A DNA stretch of 29,017 bases from JAYEIA01 sp964472505 (GCA_964472505.1 CAYYQW010000050.1:1-29017), one strand, 5' to 3'; positions 7,161 to 16,742 are shown, counted from the first letter of the stretch. Notes: a model not told the origin generated them from the sequence alone. Translations and numbers: made by a program.

Positions 7161-7499
7161 ATGCAAACTAAGGCAACAGATAAAGAACTTTTGAAAAAAA
7201 TATTGATGTCTTTTAAAAAGGATATTCGGAGACTGTATCCGAATAATCTGAATGCACTTGTTTTGTACGGCTCGTATGCTCGCGGAACGGCAAAATTTGA
7301 GTCGGATGTTGATTTGTTACTTGTACTTAATGAACTGAAGTCGCCATATAGGGAAATTACCAATACAAGTACACTTACAACGGATTACTTGTTGAAGTAC
7401 GGAATTAATATCAGCCTTCTTCCTACGGATAGGGAGCGATTTTCGAAGTCTGATTTATCATTCTACCGAAATGTGAGACAAGAAGGAGTACTTTTGTGA
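7161..7499 (+). CDS. MNT-type nucleotidyltransferase (probable antitoxin)
   Basis: This 112-residue protein has the minimal nucleotidyltransferase fold: GSYARG at 37-42 followed by SDVDLLLVL with D49 and D51 as metal ligands. It overlaps the downstream HEPN gene by 4 bp, the classical MNT/HEPN toxin-antitoxin arrangement. In studied pairs the MNT protein neutralises the HEPN RNase, in some cases by AMPylating it; that mechanism is established for HepT-type partners and is only inferred here. The start follows a MITE end at 4 bp, so transcription may begin inside the element. The pair lies between two copies of the asd 5' region. Confidence 0.88.
   Translation: MQTKATDKELLKKILMSFKKDIRRLYPNNLNALVLYGSYARGTAKFESDVDLLLVLNELKSPYREITNTSTLTTDYLLKYGINISLLPTDRERFSKSDLSFYRNVRQEGVLL
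7483..7488 (+). promoter_or_regulatory. Shine-Dalgarno site deciding the GTG start of the HEPN gene
   Basis: AAGGAG lies 7 bases before the GTG at 7496. Strong Shine-Dalgarno sites are rare in Bacteroidota and I saw none as clear elsewhere in the window. It supports the overlapping GTGA stop/start junction. Confidence 0.65.
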
Positions 7500-7870
7500 A
7501 AACTACTGAATTATACATAAGAAAAGCCGATGAAACCTATCGCGAGGCGGTATTTATGTTAGAAAATGAATTTTATCAGGCATGTATTTCAAGAGCCTAT
7601 TACGCTGCATATCATGCCATTCAGGCCGTACTTCATTCCGAAGGGCTGTCAGCCAAAACACACAGCGGAACTTTGGCTGTTTTCAGCAAGCATTTTATCA
7701 AAACCGAGAAGTTTCCGATACGAACCGTGAAGTTTTTAAAAGAGAATTTAGATAAACGTCTGCTTGGCGATTATGAAATCACTTTCAAAGCAGAATTGCA
7801 CGATGCGCGTTTGGCTGTTGATTATGCGGGGGAAGTTATAAGTGATGTTAAAGGCTATTTGAATCCGTAA
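7496..7870 (+). CDS. HEPN domain protein (probable RNase toxin)
   Basis: This 124-residue helical protein matches the HEPN family of the UPF0332 type. The signature SRAYYAAYHA gives the R-x6-H arrangement (R33, H40), close to the Rx4-6H RNase motif. It starts at GTG inside the end of the MNT gene (GTGA overlap), preceded by a good Shine-Dalgarno site. The likely role is a ribonuclease toxin held in check by the adjoining MNT protein; phage defence is possible but not shown. After its stop comes a relic copy of the asd 5' end. Confidence 0.87.
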   Translation: MKTTELYIRKADETYREAVFMLENEFYQACISRAYYAAYHAIQAVLHSEGLSAKTHSGTLAVFSKHFIKTEKFPIRTVKFLKENLDKRLLGDYEITFKAELHDARLAVDYAGEVISDVKGYLNP

Positions 7871-7909
7871 ACTTCGTGAGTTTCTACGCAACAATTCTTT
7901 CCTTCAACC

Positions 7910-7990
7910 CTATTGATATTTTCATAAAGCGTTGCTTTTTTTTTGATTAATATTAACTTTGAGCCAATACGCAAAAATAGTGTTTTGAAG
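7910..7990 (-). repeat. Duplicated 5' end and promoter of asd
   Basis: The 20 bases at 7910-7929 are identical to 6784-6803, which cover the asd start codon and first codons (ATGAAAATATC). Similarity then continues, with gaps, through the promoter, including TATTTTTG at 7972-7979 matching the asd -7 box. The open frame in the copy closes after about 13 codons, so it is a relic. Together with the original it brackets the MITE and the MNT/HEPN pair. Confidence 0.65.
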
Positions 7991-8060
7991 CAATTTTATA
8001 ATTTTTTTAACATAAATCATATTTAGCTTTTCATTTGAGTTAATTTTTAAAAACAGTACA

Positions 8061-11000
8061 ATGAAAAAAAATTTACTTATACTTTTATTGTTGCCTTTCT
8101 TTGCAAGTGCGCAAATTAATGATGATTTTGAAAGCGGTGATATTTCTGCTTGGACAGAGAATAACGCCGGACATTTTGCGGCAACCGAAAACAGTCCTAT
8201 ATCCGGAAGTTATTCCATGCAGCATGATTTTTTCACGGATGTTACCGGTAATTATTTAGACATTGTAAGTATTCCTGCCGGAAGTTTGGTGCCCGAACTT
8301 GGTACGATGACTTGGGAGTTTCAAATAAAATATGATAAAACAGACCCCTCCGGGACAAATAAATGGAATGTTTTTTTATATTCAGACCTTGATATAAGCA
8401 GCGAGGGTATTGACGCTGTAAACGGATATGTTTTCGGAGTAAATTTTGGAAGCATAACCGATGATGTTTTATATTTACGCAAGGTATCCGGCGGAACCGG
8501 CAGTTCGGTAATAAATACCGGTTTTGCTTGGGAGGCATCCGGAACCGTAGGTATTAGAATTATCCGTTCTTCCGCAGGAGAATGGGAAGTATTTCTTGAT
8601 TCCGACGGGGGCTTTGATAACTTAGAAACCTACGGAACAGGCACTGATGCAGAACACACTGATGTCGGGTATTTTGGTTTAGTTTATGACTTTACGAAAA
8701 CCAATTGCCAAAAAATTTGGATGGATGATGTGTCGGTTATGGTGCGTGATGTAGACTCACAAATAACGCCCGGCCCGACAAGTTCTCCGGCAAGTATTTC
8801 TTCTTTGGAAAATGCTCCTGACGGATTGACTGTGCTCGATGTTACCTTCGAAGATTTAGGAACTTCAGACGGCATTGCAACCATAATTGACAGTTTGAAT
8901 TTTACGCAGGGAACGGCCAATGCTATTTCCGATTGGCAACAGGCCATAGCCGGAGCAAAACTCATTGGTCCTGATTTAACGGATTTTGAAGGAAGCGTTA
9001 ATTCATCCGGAATAAGTTTTGCTTCGGACAATTTGATTTCAATTGCCGACGGAACAACTGAAACTTATGAACTCCATATTTGGTTAAATACCGATTTGCC
9101 GGAGGGGAGTGATAATTTGGCTTTTGATTTCAGATTGGATTATACCGATATAACTTGTGCAAATACCGGTTCATATTTTGGCTCGGGACAAGTTGAAAGC
9201 GGAGCTGTTGCCATTGATATTCAGGCTACGGAGCTTAAATTCCTGCAGCCGCCTTTAATGGTTGAAGAAAATGCCGAATTTAGTCTGGATGTTGCGGCTG
9301 TTGATGCCAACGGAAATATGGATTTGGATGAAACGGCAGATGTCAGTTTATCGCTTGCAAGCGGCAGCGGAAATTTGACATCGGCAGCAGGATTGACGCA
9401 GAGTTGTGTAGGAGGTCAGGCAAATTGGACGGATTTGATTTATGATGAACTCGGAATATTTTCTGTTTCTGCGCAAGCAACCGGATTGACTACGGTAACA
9501 AATCCCGAAATAGAATCGGCCGACTTTGTTTATCATCTTTACGATGATTTTGAAGAGGCAATGCTCGATAATTGGCAAGCCACAGAAACCGGACGATGGG
9601 ATGTTTCAACGGATAATCCCATAAACGGCGATTATTCCTTGCGGCAGATTTATGATAATTCCGAAAGCGCTATTGATGTGATTGCTCATCCATTGACCGG
9701 CGTTGACTTGGCTTCCGAAACCAAAGTTTGGCGATTTCAATTACGATTTGAAAATTCCGCGCCTTCATCAAATAACTTTTGGTCGGTTTTTCTGATGTCC
9801 GATGCCGACGAAACAGCCATGAAAGCCGGCGACCCGATGAATGCTTACGTGCTGGGAATTAATTATGCAGATTCCGATGATTTGGTAAAACTGTGGGAAA
9901 TTACTGACGGTACGCCTTCCGTTGTGATTACAACAGATTATAACTGGGAAGAAATTGATGCTTCAACCCCCAAAGGTTTTGAAGTCTTACGGACAACGGC
10001 CGGAGAGTGGGAAATTAAAATTGACGAAAACGGCGGTTTTGAAGCGCTTGATTCATACGGAACATCCGTACATTCGGCTCATACTCAAGCCGATTATTTC
10101 GGTATATATTATAAATACTCATCTACATTGGATTTGAAATTGACGGTGGATGATGTGTATTTTGGTCCGGTAATTCCGGATACCATTCCGCCTCAAGTTT
10201 CTGAAATAACTGCGATTTCTCCTAATCAACTCCGGCTTCTTTTTACTGAAGACCTTGAAACTGCAACGGCAGAAAATCCGACTAATTATTTGGTTGATAA
10301 TTCAATCGGCAACCCTGAAACAGCCGTTTTAGAGGCGGATAACAGAACCGTCTTGCTTACTTTTTCCAACAATTTTGAGAGTATTTTGGAAAACACACTC
10401 ATTGTGGATAATGTTGAGGACTTAAGCGGTAATGCCGTTTCCGAAGAAAACTATAGCTTTGTTTGGACAGAGCTTGAAGTGAAGAAATTAAGCATATTGT
10501 CCGCTTCCGAACTTGTGGTTGAATACTCTAAATTGCCCGACACTCTTAGCGTTTTGAATACAGATAACTACTTTATAGATAACGGTATAGGCAATCCTGA
10601 GAATGTTTTAATACAGCAAGACGACAGTACTGCCGTTCGTTTAACTTTTGCACAAACTTTTGAGCAGGCACAAAGCTATGTGCTGAATATTCAGAATATA
10701 GAAGATCGTTACGAAAACATGATGACCCAAACCGAATGGCCTTTTACTTATTATGTGCCGGTAGCTTATGATTTGGTGATTAATGAAATAATGTGTGATA
10801 TAAATCCCGTTCCTGAAGCTTTGCCGGTTGGTAAATATATTGAGATTTATAACCGTTCCGAATTTGATATCGAATTAGCGAATTGGACTTTGCAGATTGG
10901 TGATAACAGCTCGAAAATATTTCCGGAGCTTACAATTGCTTCCGGAGAATATGTGATTGTAAGCGGAACCGAAACTGCTTCTCAATTTGAAGCCTACGGA

Positions 11001-13757
11001 ACAGTCGCTCCGATTCTTACCGAATCGCATCTTACCGTAAGCGGCAAAGCTATTTATTTGCGTGACTCCGAAGGAAATTTGATTGAAACGGTTCATTATT
11101 CCGACACTTGGTATAATGATTCGGATAAAGAAGACGGCGGATGGTCCTTGGAACGTATTGATTATAATAACCTTTGCGGTGAAAACGATAACTGGCTTGC
11201 AACAGAAAATATTGCCGGCGGTACGCCCGGACAAGCTAACAGTGTATATGCCGTAAATCCGGATAATACCCGGCCGCAAGTTACTTCTGTTGAGCTTCTG
11301 TCTTCTAAAGAGCTGCAGGTCATTTTTTCAGAAAAACCGGATTATGATGATGCTAAAAATATTGATAACTATACTTTAAATTCTGAGCTAAATCCGGTAA
11401 ATGCTTTTGTGGGCGAGGATAATATACGAAGCGTAAGACTGGTTTTTGAGAACAATTTCCCGGAAGGAGAAAACAGCCTTGCGGTTAAAAATATCTCAGA
11501 CCCTTGCGGCAATATTATGGACGATTTTTTAACGACTTTTAATTATGAATTGATATTCCCGAAATATGCACAGGCTGTGTCCGATACCCAACTGAAAGTT
11601 TATTTTTCCGAAAAACCCAGTCCGGAAACTGCACAAAAGCCGGATAATTATCTTGTAAATCAGGGAATAGGAACGGCACAGATTGCGCAAATCTCCAACA
11701 GTAATTCGATGGCTGTTTTATTACAATTTTCGGAAAGTTTTGATGAAACACAGGAATACACCCTTAGTATCGAAAATGTAGAAGATATTAATAATAATCC
11801 CATGCGCGCTGCTGAACTGCCGTTTGTTTACTATGCTCCCAAAGCCTTTGATGTGGTGATTACGGAAATAATGAGTGATATAAACCCGGCTCCGGAAGCT
11901 TTACCGGCCGTTAAATATTTGGAGCTTTATAATGCTTCCGATTATGCGATTGATTTGACCGCTTGGACTTTTACAGCCGAAGGCCAAACGGACAGAGTTT
12001 TTCCTTCCGTAATATTGGAAAGCAAAGCGTATTTGATACTTGCCGAAGACGCCGTGGAATATGGCGATGCTCAGGTTTTGGATATTTTGGGCAGCTCGGA
12101 TTTAAGTATTTCCGGTAAACTATTACGATTACGCGATAATTCCGGAAATTTGATTCATGAACTCACATATTCTGAAGATTGGTACGGTGATTCCGATAAA
12201 GCCGGCGGCGGTTGGTCTTTGGAAGTCATTGACCCCTTAACGGTTTGTCAGCCGGAAAACAATTGGAAACCCTCCGAAGATCCTTCCGGAGGAACCCCCG
12301 GGCGCATCAATTCTGTTGATGATTTTAATCCGGATACGGAAACACCGACTTGGGAAAGCTTAGAAATTATTTCTTCCAATACATTGGAATTGCATTTTTC
12401 TGAGGCTATCAGTAAGGAATGCTTGATTAGCGAAAACTTTATACTTGGCAGTTCAGAGCATCCGGATACCGTTTACCAAATGAATGACCGAGCTGCGATT
12501 CGCATAGAGTTTTCGGAGCAATTTGAAGACAATACAACTTACGAACTGGCCATTGAAAATATCGGTGATAATTGCGGAAATTATATAGAATCCGAAAATC
12601 GAACATTTACTTACTACCGAATACATTTAAAAAATATTTGGATAGAAAGAAACGATCACATACTGATTCAGTTTTCCGAAACACCAAAAAAGGAAACGGC
12701 GGCAGATACGGCAAACTATGTTATTCTTCCGGATCCGGGCCTACCGACAATTGCTTATTTTAATTCCGAAGACTCCACTTTGCTGAATTTGATGTTCAAA
12801 ACAGCCATTCCGCAGAATGAAGAACTGACATTTTCGATTGAGAATATTTATGACCGTAACGGAAACTTAATGCCGGCTTTTGATACGACTTTTGTTTATC
12901 GCGAAGCGGGAAATTTGGATATTGTCATAAATGAAGTTTTATTTAATCCTTATTCCGACGGAGCCGATTTTGTGGAGCTTTATAACCGAAGCGATTATGC
13001 CGTTAATCTTAAACATTTGCGTTTATCGCGCAGAGGAGCCGACGGAGCATTGGAACAATTTATTTCATTGAGCAATGAGCATGACTATATGCAGCCCGGC
13101 GAATATTTGGCTTTCACTGACGGGAAAGAATTAGTGTTAAGAGATTATTTTAGTGAAAACGAAGAAAACATAATTGAGCTTGCCGGATTTCCTACCTACA
13201 CCAATTCAAGTTCCACGGTAGTGCTTTCCGGTGTAAACGATACCATAATTGATGAATTCAGCTATCATGAAGATATGCACTTTCCTCTTTTGGCGGATGA
13301 AAAAGGCGTTTCGCTTGAGCGAATAGCTTTTGATGCGCCCACACAAGATGAGTCTAACTGGCACTCGGCTTCGGAGTCGGTTGGTTTTGCCACACCGGCT
13401 TACCGAAATTCGCAAGCCGGCAGCGAATCCGATATTGAGGATTCAGAAGTTTGGTTAGAGCCCAAAATATTTTCACCCGACCACGACGGTACGGATGATT
13501 ATTTGATGATAAATTATGCCTTTAAGGAGGGCGGTAATACCGCTACAGTTATTATTTTTAATTCGGAAGGCCGGCAGATGCGTATTTTGGAGAATAATAC
13601 CTTATTGTCAGCCGAAGGAAGCATTAAGTGGGACGGCTTGTATGAAGACGGAAGCAAAATGCGACCCGGTATTTATATGATATATTTCAAAACATTTAAA
13701 ACGGACGGAAGCATAAAAGTTTTCAAAAAAGTAGTTACCTTGGCTGTAAAATACTAA
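8061..13757 (+). CDS. Giant secreted surface protein with lamin-tail and SbsA-Ig-like repeats
   Basis: The 1898-residue protein begins with a signal peptide (MKKNLLILLLLPFFASAQ). Two related concanavalin-like modules occupy about 20-235 and 493-700, each opening with DDFE and sharing a WRFQ/WEFQ...F(W/L)S/YSD pattern. Between them lie Ig-like segments. From about 700 the protein consists of three blocks, each of two SbsA-Ig-like domains followed by a lamin-tail domain. The lamin-tail domains are at about 900-1060, 1261-1418 and 1616-1783, with INEIM / ITEIM / INEVL openings and the first two ending in GGTPG. The C-terminus (1791-1898; IFSPDHDGTDD, then GIYMIYFK) resembles the FlgD-Ig or gliding-type C-terminal domain used for type IX secretion. 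The role is unknown, with adhesion or envelope structure likely. DUF58 follows after 17 bp. Confidence 0.9.
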   Translation: MKKNLLILLLLPFFASAQINDDFESGDISAWTENNAGHFAATENSPISGSYSMQHDFFTDVTGNYLDIVSIPAGSLVPELGTMTWEFQIKYDKTDPSGTNKWNVFLYSDLDISSEGIDAVNGYVFGVNFGSITDDVLYLRKVSGGTGSSVINTGFAWEASGTVGIRIIRSSAGEWEVFLDSDGGFDNLETYGTGTDAEHTDVGYFGLVYDFTKTNCQKIWMDDVSVMVRDVDSQITPGPTSSPASISSLENAPDGLTVLDVTFEDLGTSDGIATIIDSLNFTQGTANAISDWQQAIAGAKLIGPDLTDFEGSVNSSGISFASDNLISIADGTTETYELHIWLNTDLPEGSDNLAFDFRLDYTDITCANTGSYFGSGQVESGAVAIDIQATELKFLQPPLMVEENAEFSLDVAAVDANGNMDLDETADVSLSLASGSGNLTSAAGLTQSCVGGQANWTDLIYDELGIFSVSAQATGLTTVTNPEIESADFVYHLYDDFEEAMLDNWQATETGRWDVSTDNPINGDYSLRQIYDNSESAIDVIAHPLTGVDLASETKVWRFQLRFENSAPSSNNFWSVFLMSDADETAMKAGDPMNAYVLGINYADSDDLVKLWEITDGTPSVVITTDYNWEEIDASTPKGFEVLRTTAGEWEIKIDENGGFEALDSYGTSVHSAHTQADYFGIYYKYSSTLDLKLTVDDVYFGPVIPDTIPPQVSEITAISPNQLRLLFTEDLETATAENPTNYLVDNSIGNPETAVLEADNRTVLLTFSNNFESILENTLIVDNVEDLSGNAVSEENYSFVWTELEVKKLSILSASELVVEYSKLPDTLSVLNTDNYFIDNGIGNPENVLIQQDDSTAVRLTFAQTFEQAQSYVLNIQNIEDRYENMMTQTEWPFTYYVPVAYDLVINEIMCDINPVPEALPVGKYIEIYNRSEFDIELANWTLQIGDNSSKIFPELTIASGEYVIVSGTETASQFEAYGTVAPILTESHLTVSGKAIYLRDSEGNLIETVHYSDTWYNDSDKEDGGWSLERIDYNNLCGENDNWLATENIAGGTPGQANSVYAVNPDNTRPQVTSVELLSSKELQVIFSEKPDYDDAKNIDNYTLNSELNPVNAFVGEDNIRSVRLVFENNFPEGENSLAVKNISDPCGNIMDDFLTTFNYELIFPKYAQAVSDTQLKVYFSEKPSPETAQKPDNYLVNQGIGTAQIAQISNSNSMAVLLQFSESFDETQEYTLSIENVEDINNNPMRAAELPFVYYAPKAFDVVITEIMSDINPAPEALPAVKYLELYNASDYAIDLTAWTFTAEGQTDRVFPSVILESKAYLILAEDAVEYGDAQVLDILGSSDLSISGKLLRLRDNSGNLIHELTYSEDWYGDSDKAGGGWSLEVIDPLTVCQPENNWKPSEDPSGGTPGRINSVDDFNPDTETPTWESLEIISSNTLELHFSEAISKECLISENFILGSSEHPDTVYQMNDRAAIRIEFSEQFEDNTTYELAIENIGDNCGNYIESENRTFTYYRIHLKNIWIERNDHILIQFSETPKKETAADTANYVILPDPGLPTIAYFNSEDSTLLNLMFKTAIPQNEELTFSIENIYDRNGNLMPAFDTTFVYREAGNLDIVINEVLFNPYSDGADFVELYNRSDYAVNLKHLRLSRRGADGALEQFISLSNEHDYMQPGEYLAFTDGKELVLRDYFSENEENIIELAGFPTYTNSSSTVVLSGVNDTIIDEFSYHEDMHFPLLADEKGVSLERIAFDAPTQDESNWHSASESVGFATPAYRNSQAGSESDIEDSEVWLEPKIFSPDHDGTDDYLMINYAFKEGGNTATVIIFNSEGRQMRILENNTLLSAEGSIKWDGLYEDGSKMRPGIYMIYFKTFKTDGSIKVFKKVVTLAVKY

Positions 13758-13774
13758 TTATAAAATAACAAAAC

Positions 13775-15112
13775 GTGAAGCATTTTTTGCAATCATTGTA
13801 TGTCAATGACCGCTTTTATATAACTGCCTTAGGGCTTGCCGGAGTCTTTTTGTCAGGCTATTTTTATCCCTTGTTTTTTGCTTTGGGCAAAGCCGCATTA
13901 GTGATTATTGCGGTACTGTTAATTGTTGAAATTATTATGTTGTACCGGACAAGTTCCGAGGCTTTGCGCGCAGAAAGAATTTTGCCTGAACGTTTTTCAA
14001 ACGGTGATAAAAACCCCGTAAAACTTAATATTCGCAGCAATTATCCGTTTGCCGTTCAAATGCGAATTATTGATGAGCTGCCCTTTCAGTTTCAAGACCG
14101 TAAATTTGAGATTAGGCGTCGCTTTTCGGCAAATGAACGCAGAGATGTTAATTATTCGCTTCGTCCGGTTGAGCGCGGTAATTATGAGTTTGGCCGCTTA
14201 AATATCTATGTTTCCGGTTTTGTCGGATTTGTGCGCAGGCGCTTTAAGTTTTCAGCCGCTCAGTCCGTTGCGGTTTATCCGTCATTCATTCGCATGCGGC
14301 AATACGAGCTTATGGCTGTATCCGACAGGCTTTCACAAGTGGGAAGCAAAAAGATTCGGCGAATCAGCAATAACAAAGAATTTGAGCAAATTAAGGAATA
14401 TGTCCAAGGGGATGATTTCAGAACCGTAAATTGGAAAGCTACGGCTCGAATGTCTAAGTTGATGGTTAATCAATATCAGGATGAAAAAGCTCAGCACGTC
14501 TATAATATAGTGGATTTGGGACGAAGTATGAAAATGCCTTTTTACGGTATGTCGCTTTCGGATTACGCCATTAATGCTGCTTTGGCGCTTTCGGATGTAA
14601 GTTTGGTGAAAGATGATAAAGCCGGCTTAATCACTTTTTCCGACAAAATACACCGCAGCATAAAACCCGACAGCAAGACCATACAGATGCAGCTGATTAC
14701 GGATGCTTTGTATAAAGAAAAAAGTGATTTTTTGGAATCCGATTATGAAAAACTCTATTATCATCTGCGCAGGCACAGTTCACAGCGCAGTTTATTAATT
14801 ATTTATACGAATTTTGAAAGTGAGGTATCTCTGAAACGGCGCATTAAGGTTTTAAAGATGCTTGCAAAATATCATGTGGTATTAATTGTGTTTTTTAAAA
14901 ATACCGAACTTGAAAGCCTGACAAAACAAAAGGCCGAAACGGTGCAGCAGATTTATTATAAGACCATTGCAGAAAAAATGATTTTTGAAAAAAGGAAAAT
15001 TGTGAAAGACCTAAAGCAGTACGGCATATTTTCCGTGCTGACGGAACCTGAAAATCTGACGGTAAAAACCATAAACGCCTATTTAAAAATGAAATCCGAC
15101 GGACTTATATAA
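13775..15112 (+). CDS. DUF58 domain protein with vWA-like fold
   Basis: The protein has 445 residues. Two hydrophobic segments near 15-55 anchor it in the inner membrane. The DUF58 signature is clear: EYVQGDDFRTVNWKATAR at about 208-225. A von Willebrand-like fold follows, with IVDLGRSM as the MIDAS-type DxGxS motif. DUF58 proteins usually sit with MoxR ATPases; no MoxR is seen here, and the partner is the giant surface protein 17 bp upstream, probably in the same transcript. The start is GTG (13775). Function is unknown. Confidence 0.88.
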   Translation: MKHFLQSLYVNDRFYITALGLAGVFLSGYFYPLFFALGKAALVIIAVLLIVEIIMLYRTSSEALRAERILPERFSNGDKNPVKLNIRSNYPFAVQMRIIDELPFQFQDRKFEIRRRFSANERRDVNYSLRPVERGNYEFGRLNIYVSGFVGFVRRRFKFSAAQSVAVYPSFIRMRQYELMAVSDRLSQVGSKKIRRISNNKEFEQIKEYVQGDDFRTVNWKATARMSKLMVNQYQDEKAQHVYNIVDLGRSMKMPFYGMSLSDYAINAALALSDVSLVKDDKAGLITFSDKIHRSIKPDSKTIQMQLITDALYKEKSDFLESDYEKLYYHLRRHSSQRSLLIIYTNFESEVSLKRRIKVLKMLAKYHVVLIVFFKNTELESLTKQKAETVQQIYYKTIAEKMIFEKRKIVKDLKQYGIFSVLTEPENLTVKTINAYLKMKSDGLI

Positions 15113-15136
15113 GCTTGGGAATACCGGCTTAAGTTA

Positions 15137-15376
15137 TTATTCCTCACCGGAAGGTTTTATATTGGCTTCTCCTCTGTCATTGAAAAGGGTAGGATAATCT
15201 TCGTCAAATCGTTCCAGAATAGCCTGCATAACAGTTTCGCGAATAAAACGCGAGCGGTTTTGTACACGGTATTTACTGCAAAAACGTTCCAAAGCATCAG
15301 CTTCATAATCGTTAAGCTTGAAAACGATTTTGTGTTTTCGCTTTAGCTTTTCCTTGTTATTGATATCAGGTTTCAT
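15137..15376 (-). CDS. Small ribbon-helix-helix-like protein
   Basis: This 79-residue basic protein has a short strand (HKIVFKLND) followed by two helices with SRFIRETVMQAI, the pattern of ribbon-helix-helix DNA-binding proteins such as MobC/NikA or antitoxins. It converges on the DUF58 gene with a 24-bp gap and has no toxin-like neighbour. It may be a chromosomal regulator; the target is unknown. Confidence 0.7.
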   Translation of the reverse strand: MKPDINNKEKLKRKHKIVFKLNDYEADALERFCSKYRVQNRSRFIRETVMQAILERFDEDYPTLFNDRGEANIKPSGEE

Positions 15377-15453
15377 GCAAAATAATGTATGAGTTTCGGC
15401 AAAGATATGAATTGTTTTCTTGACGAAAAATATTCATTATTGCGTTTTATACC

Positions 15454-15490
15454 AAAAAAAAGGCTTGCAAGTTTTTCAACTGCAAGCCTT
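15454..15490 (-). terminator. Terminator downstream of tRNA-Asn
   Basis: A perfect 10-bp stem AAGGCTTGCA/TGCAAGCCTT (15460-15469 with 15481-15490) is followed on the minus strand by a run of T (15459 to 15454). It begins 11 bases after the tRNA 3' end. Confidence 0.85.
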
Positions 15491-15500
15491 TGCTTTTTTG

Positions 15501-15574
15501 CTCCCCCGGTTGGATTCGAACCAACGACAACCGGATTAACAGTCCGATGCTCTAACCAGCTGAGCTACGGAGGA
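15501..15574 (-). tRNA. tRNA-Asn (anticodon GTT)
   Basis: The minus strand folds as a normal 74-nt cloverleaf. The 7-bp acceptor stem TCCTCCG pairs with CGGGGGA (one G-U), the discriminator is G, and CCA is not encoded. The anticodon loop CTGTTAA carries GTT (complement of 15538-15540). The T loop GTTCGAATC is standard. A strong terminator follows at once, so it is probably a single-gene transcript. Confidence 0.97.
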
Positions 15575-15669
15575 ATATTTTTGCTCAAAAGCGATGCAAA
15601 AGTAAAACGTTTTTGAGAAAAAAAAAATATATTTGTAAAAAAATTAGCAAATCGTTTAAAATATCTTTT

Positions 15670-16593
15670 ATGAGCTTAGTAATAGTTGGAAGTGTTGCTT
15701 TTGATGCAATAGAAACACCCTACGGGAAAACAGATAAAATAATAGGCGGAGCCGGCAGCTATATTGCTCTGGCGGCTTCTTTTTTTCGTGAAAATCCCAA
15801 GCTGATTTCAGTGGTGGGAGATGATTTTCCAAAAGCCTATTTGGACTTATTGAATTCAAAATCAGTTGATACTGAGGGAATTGAGATTTGTAAGGGAGAA
15901 AAGAGCTTTTTCTGGTCGGGACGTTATCATTCCAATATGAACCAACGTGATACACTTGTAACCGAGTTGAATGTGTTGGCTAAATTTGATCCGAAAATTC
16001 CGGATTCTTATCAAAACCCGGATTATCTGATGTTGGGAAATCTAAGCCCGGAAGTTCAGATAGAAGTACTGAACCGACTGCACAAGCGGCCTAAATTTGT
16101 GGCATTGGATACCATGAATTTCTGGATAGAAGGCAGTCCGGATAACCTAAAGAAAGTCATTGCACAAACCGATGCAATTATCATCAATGATGAGGAAGCC
16201 CGTATGCTTTCCGGTCAATTATCTTTGGTTAAAGCAGCTAAAACCATTCAGAATATGGGTCCCAAATATATCATTGTAAAAAAAGGCGAGCACGGTGCTT
16301 TATTATTTGGGGAAGAAAAAATATTTTCGGCTCCGGCCTTGCCGCTTTCCGAAGTCTTTGACCCCACCGGTGCCGGTGACAGTTTTGCCGGAGGATTTAT
16401 CGGTTACTTAGCACAAAAAGACGATTACAGTTTCGACAGCATGAAAACGGCTGTAATTGTCGGGTCGGTTATGGCCTCCTTTGATGTGGAAAAGTTTGGA
16501 ACCGAAAGACTCACTGAGCTAAACCCGGCGGATATTAATAAACGCTTAAAACAATTTTCCGATCTCGTACAATTTGACAGCTTTAATTTATAG
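15670..16593 (+). CDS. PfkB-family carbohydrate (ribokinase-like) kinase
   Basis: The start at 15670 gives 307 residues beginning MSLVIVGSVAFD, the normal first strand of ribokinases; the open frame extends upstream to 15613 but that part is lysine-rich and unlike the family. GGAGS near 26-30 belongs to the substrate region. The ATP/anion-hole signature DPTGAGDSFAGG is at 231-242, with D237 as catalytic base. The substrate (sugar or nucleoside) cannot be told. It lies between tRNA-Asn and the plug protein, with 149 bp to the latter. Confidence 0.9.
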   Translation: MSLVIVGSVAFDAIETPYGKTDKIIGGAGSYIALAASFFRENPKLISVVGDDFPKAYLDLLNSKSVDTEGIEICKGEKSFFWSGRYHSNMNQRDTLVTELNVLAKFDPKIPDSYQNPDYLMLGNLSPEVQIEVLNRLHKRPKFVALDTMNFWIEGSPDNLKKVIAQTDAIIINDEEARMLSGQLSLVKAAKTIQNMGPKYIIVKKGEHGALLFGEEKIFSAPALPLSEVFDPTGAGDSFAGGFIGYLAQKDDYSFDSMKTAVIVGSVMASFDVEKFGTERLTELNPADINKRLKQFSDLVQFDSFNL

Positions 16594-16742
16594 ATTTTTA
16601 TTTCTTGTGGCAACAAATCTTAGTATTTTTTTGTATATTTAGTATTTGAGCACCGACAATATTATTTTTCGTATAATTAAGAAGTTAGCGTTTAAATTGT
16701 GTTGTAACGCTCGGTCTTTTATAACCGTTAAAATTTGTTGCT

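Noticed and set aside
12572..12763. Frames inside or antisense to the giant surface-protein gene
   Set aside because: The long frame is continuous with clear domains; these are shadows in other frames.
15389..15616. Open frame of 75 codons on the plus strand
   Set aside because: It runs antisense through tRNA-Asn; the GFEPTTTGLT-like peptide is a well-known artefact of translated tRNA complements.
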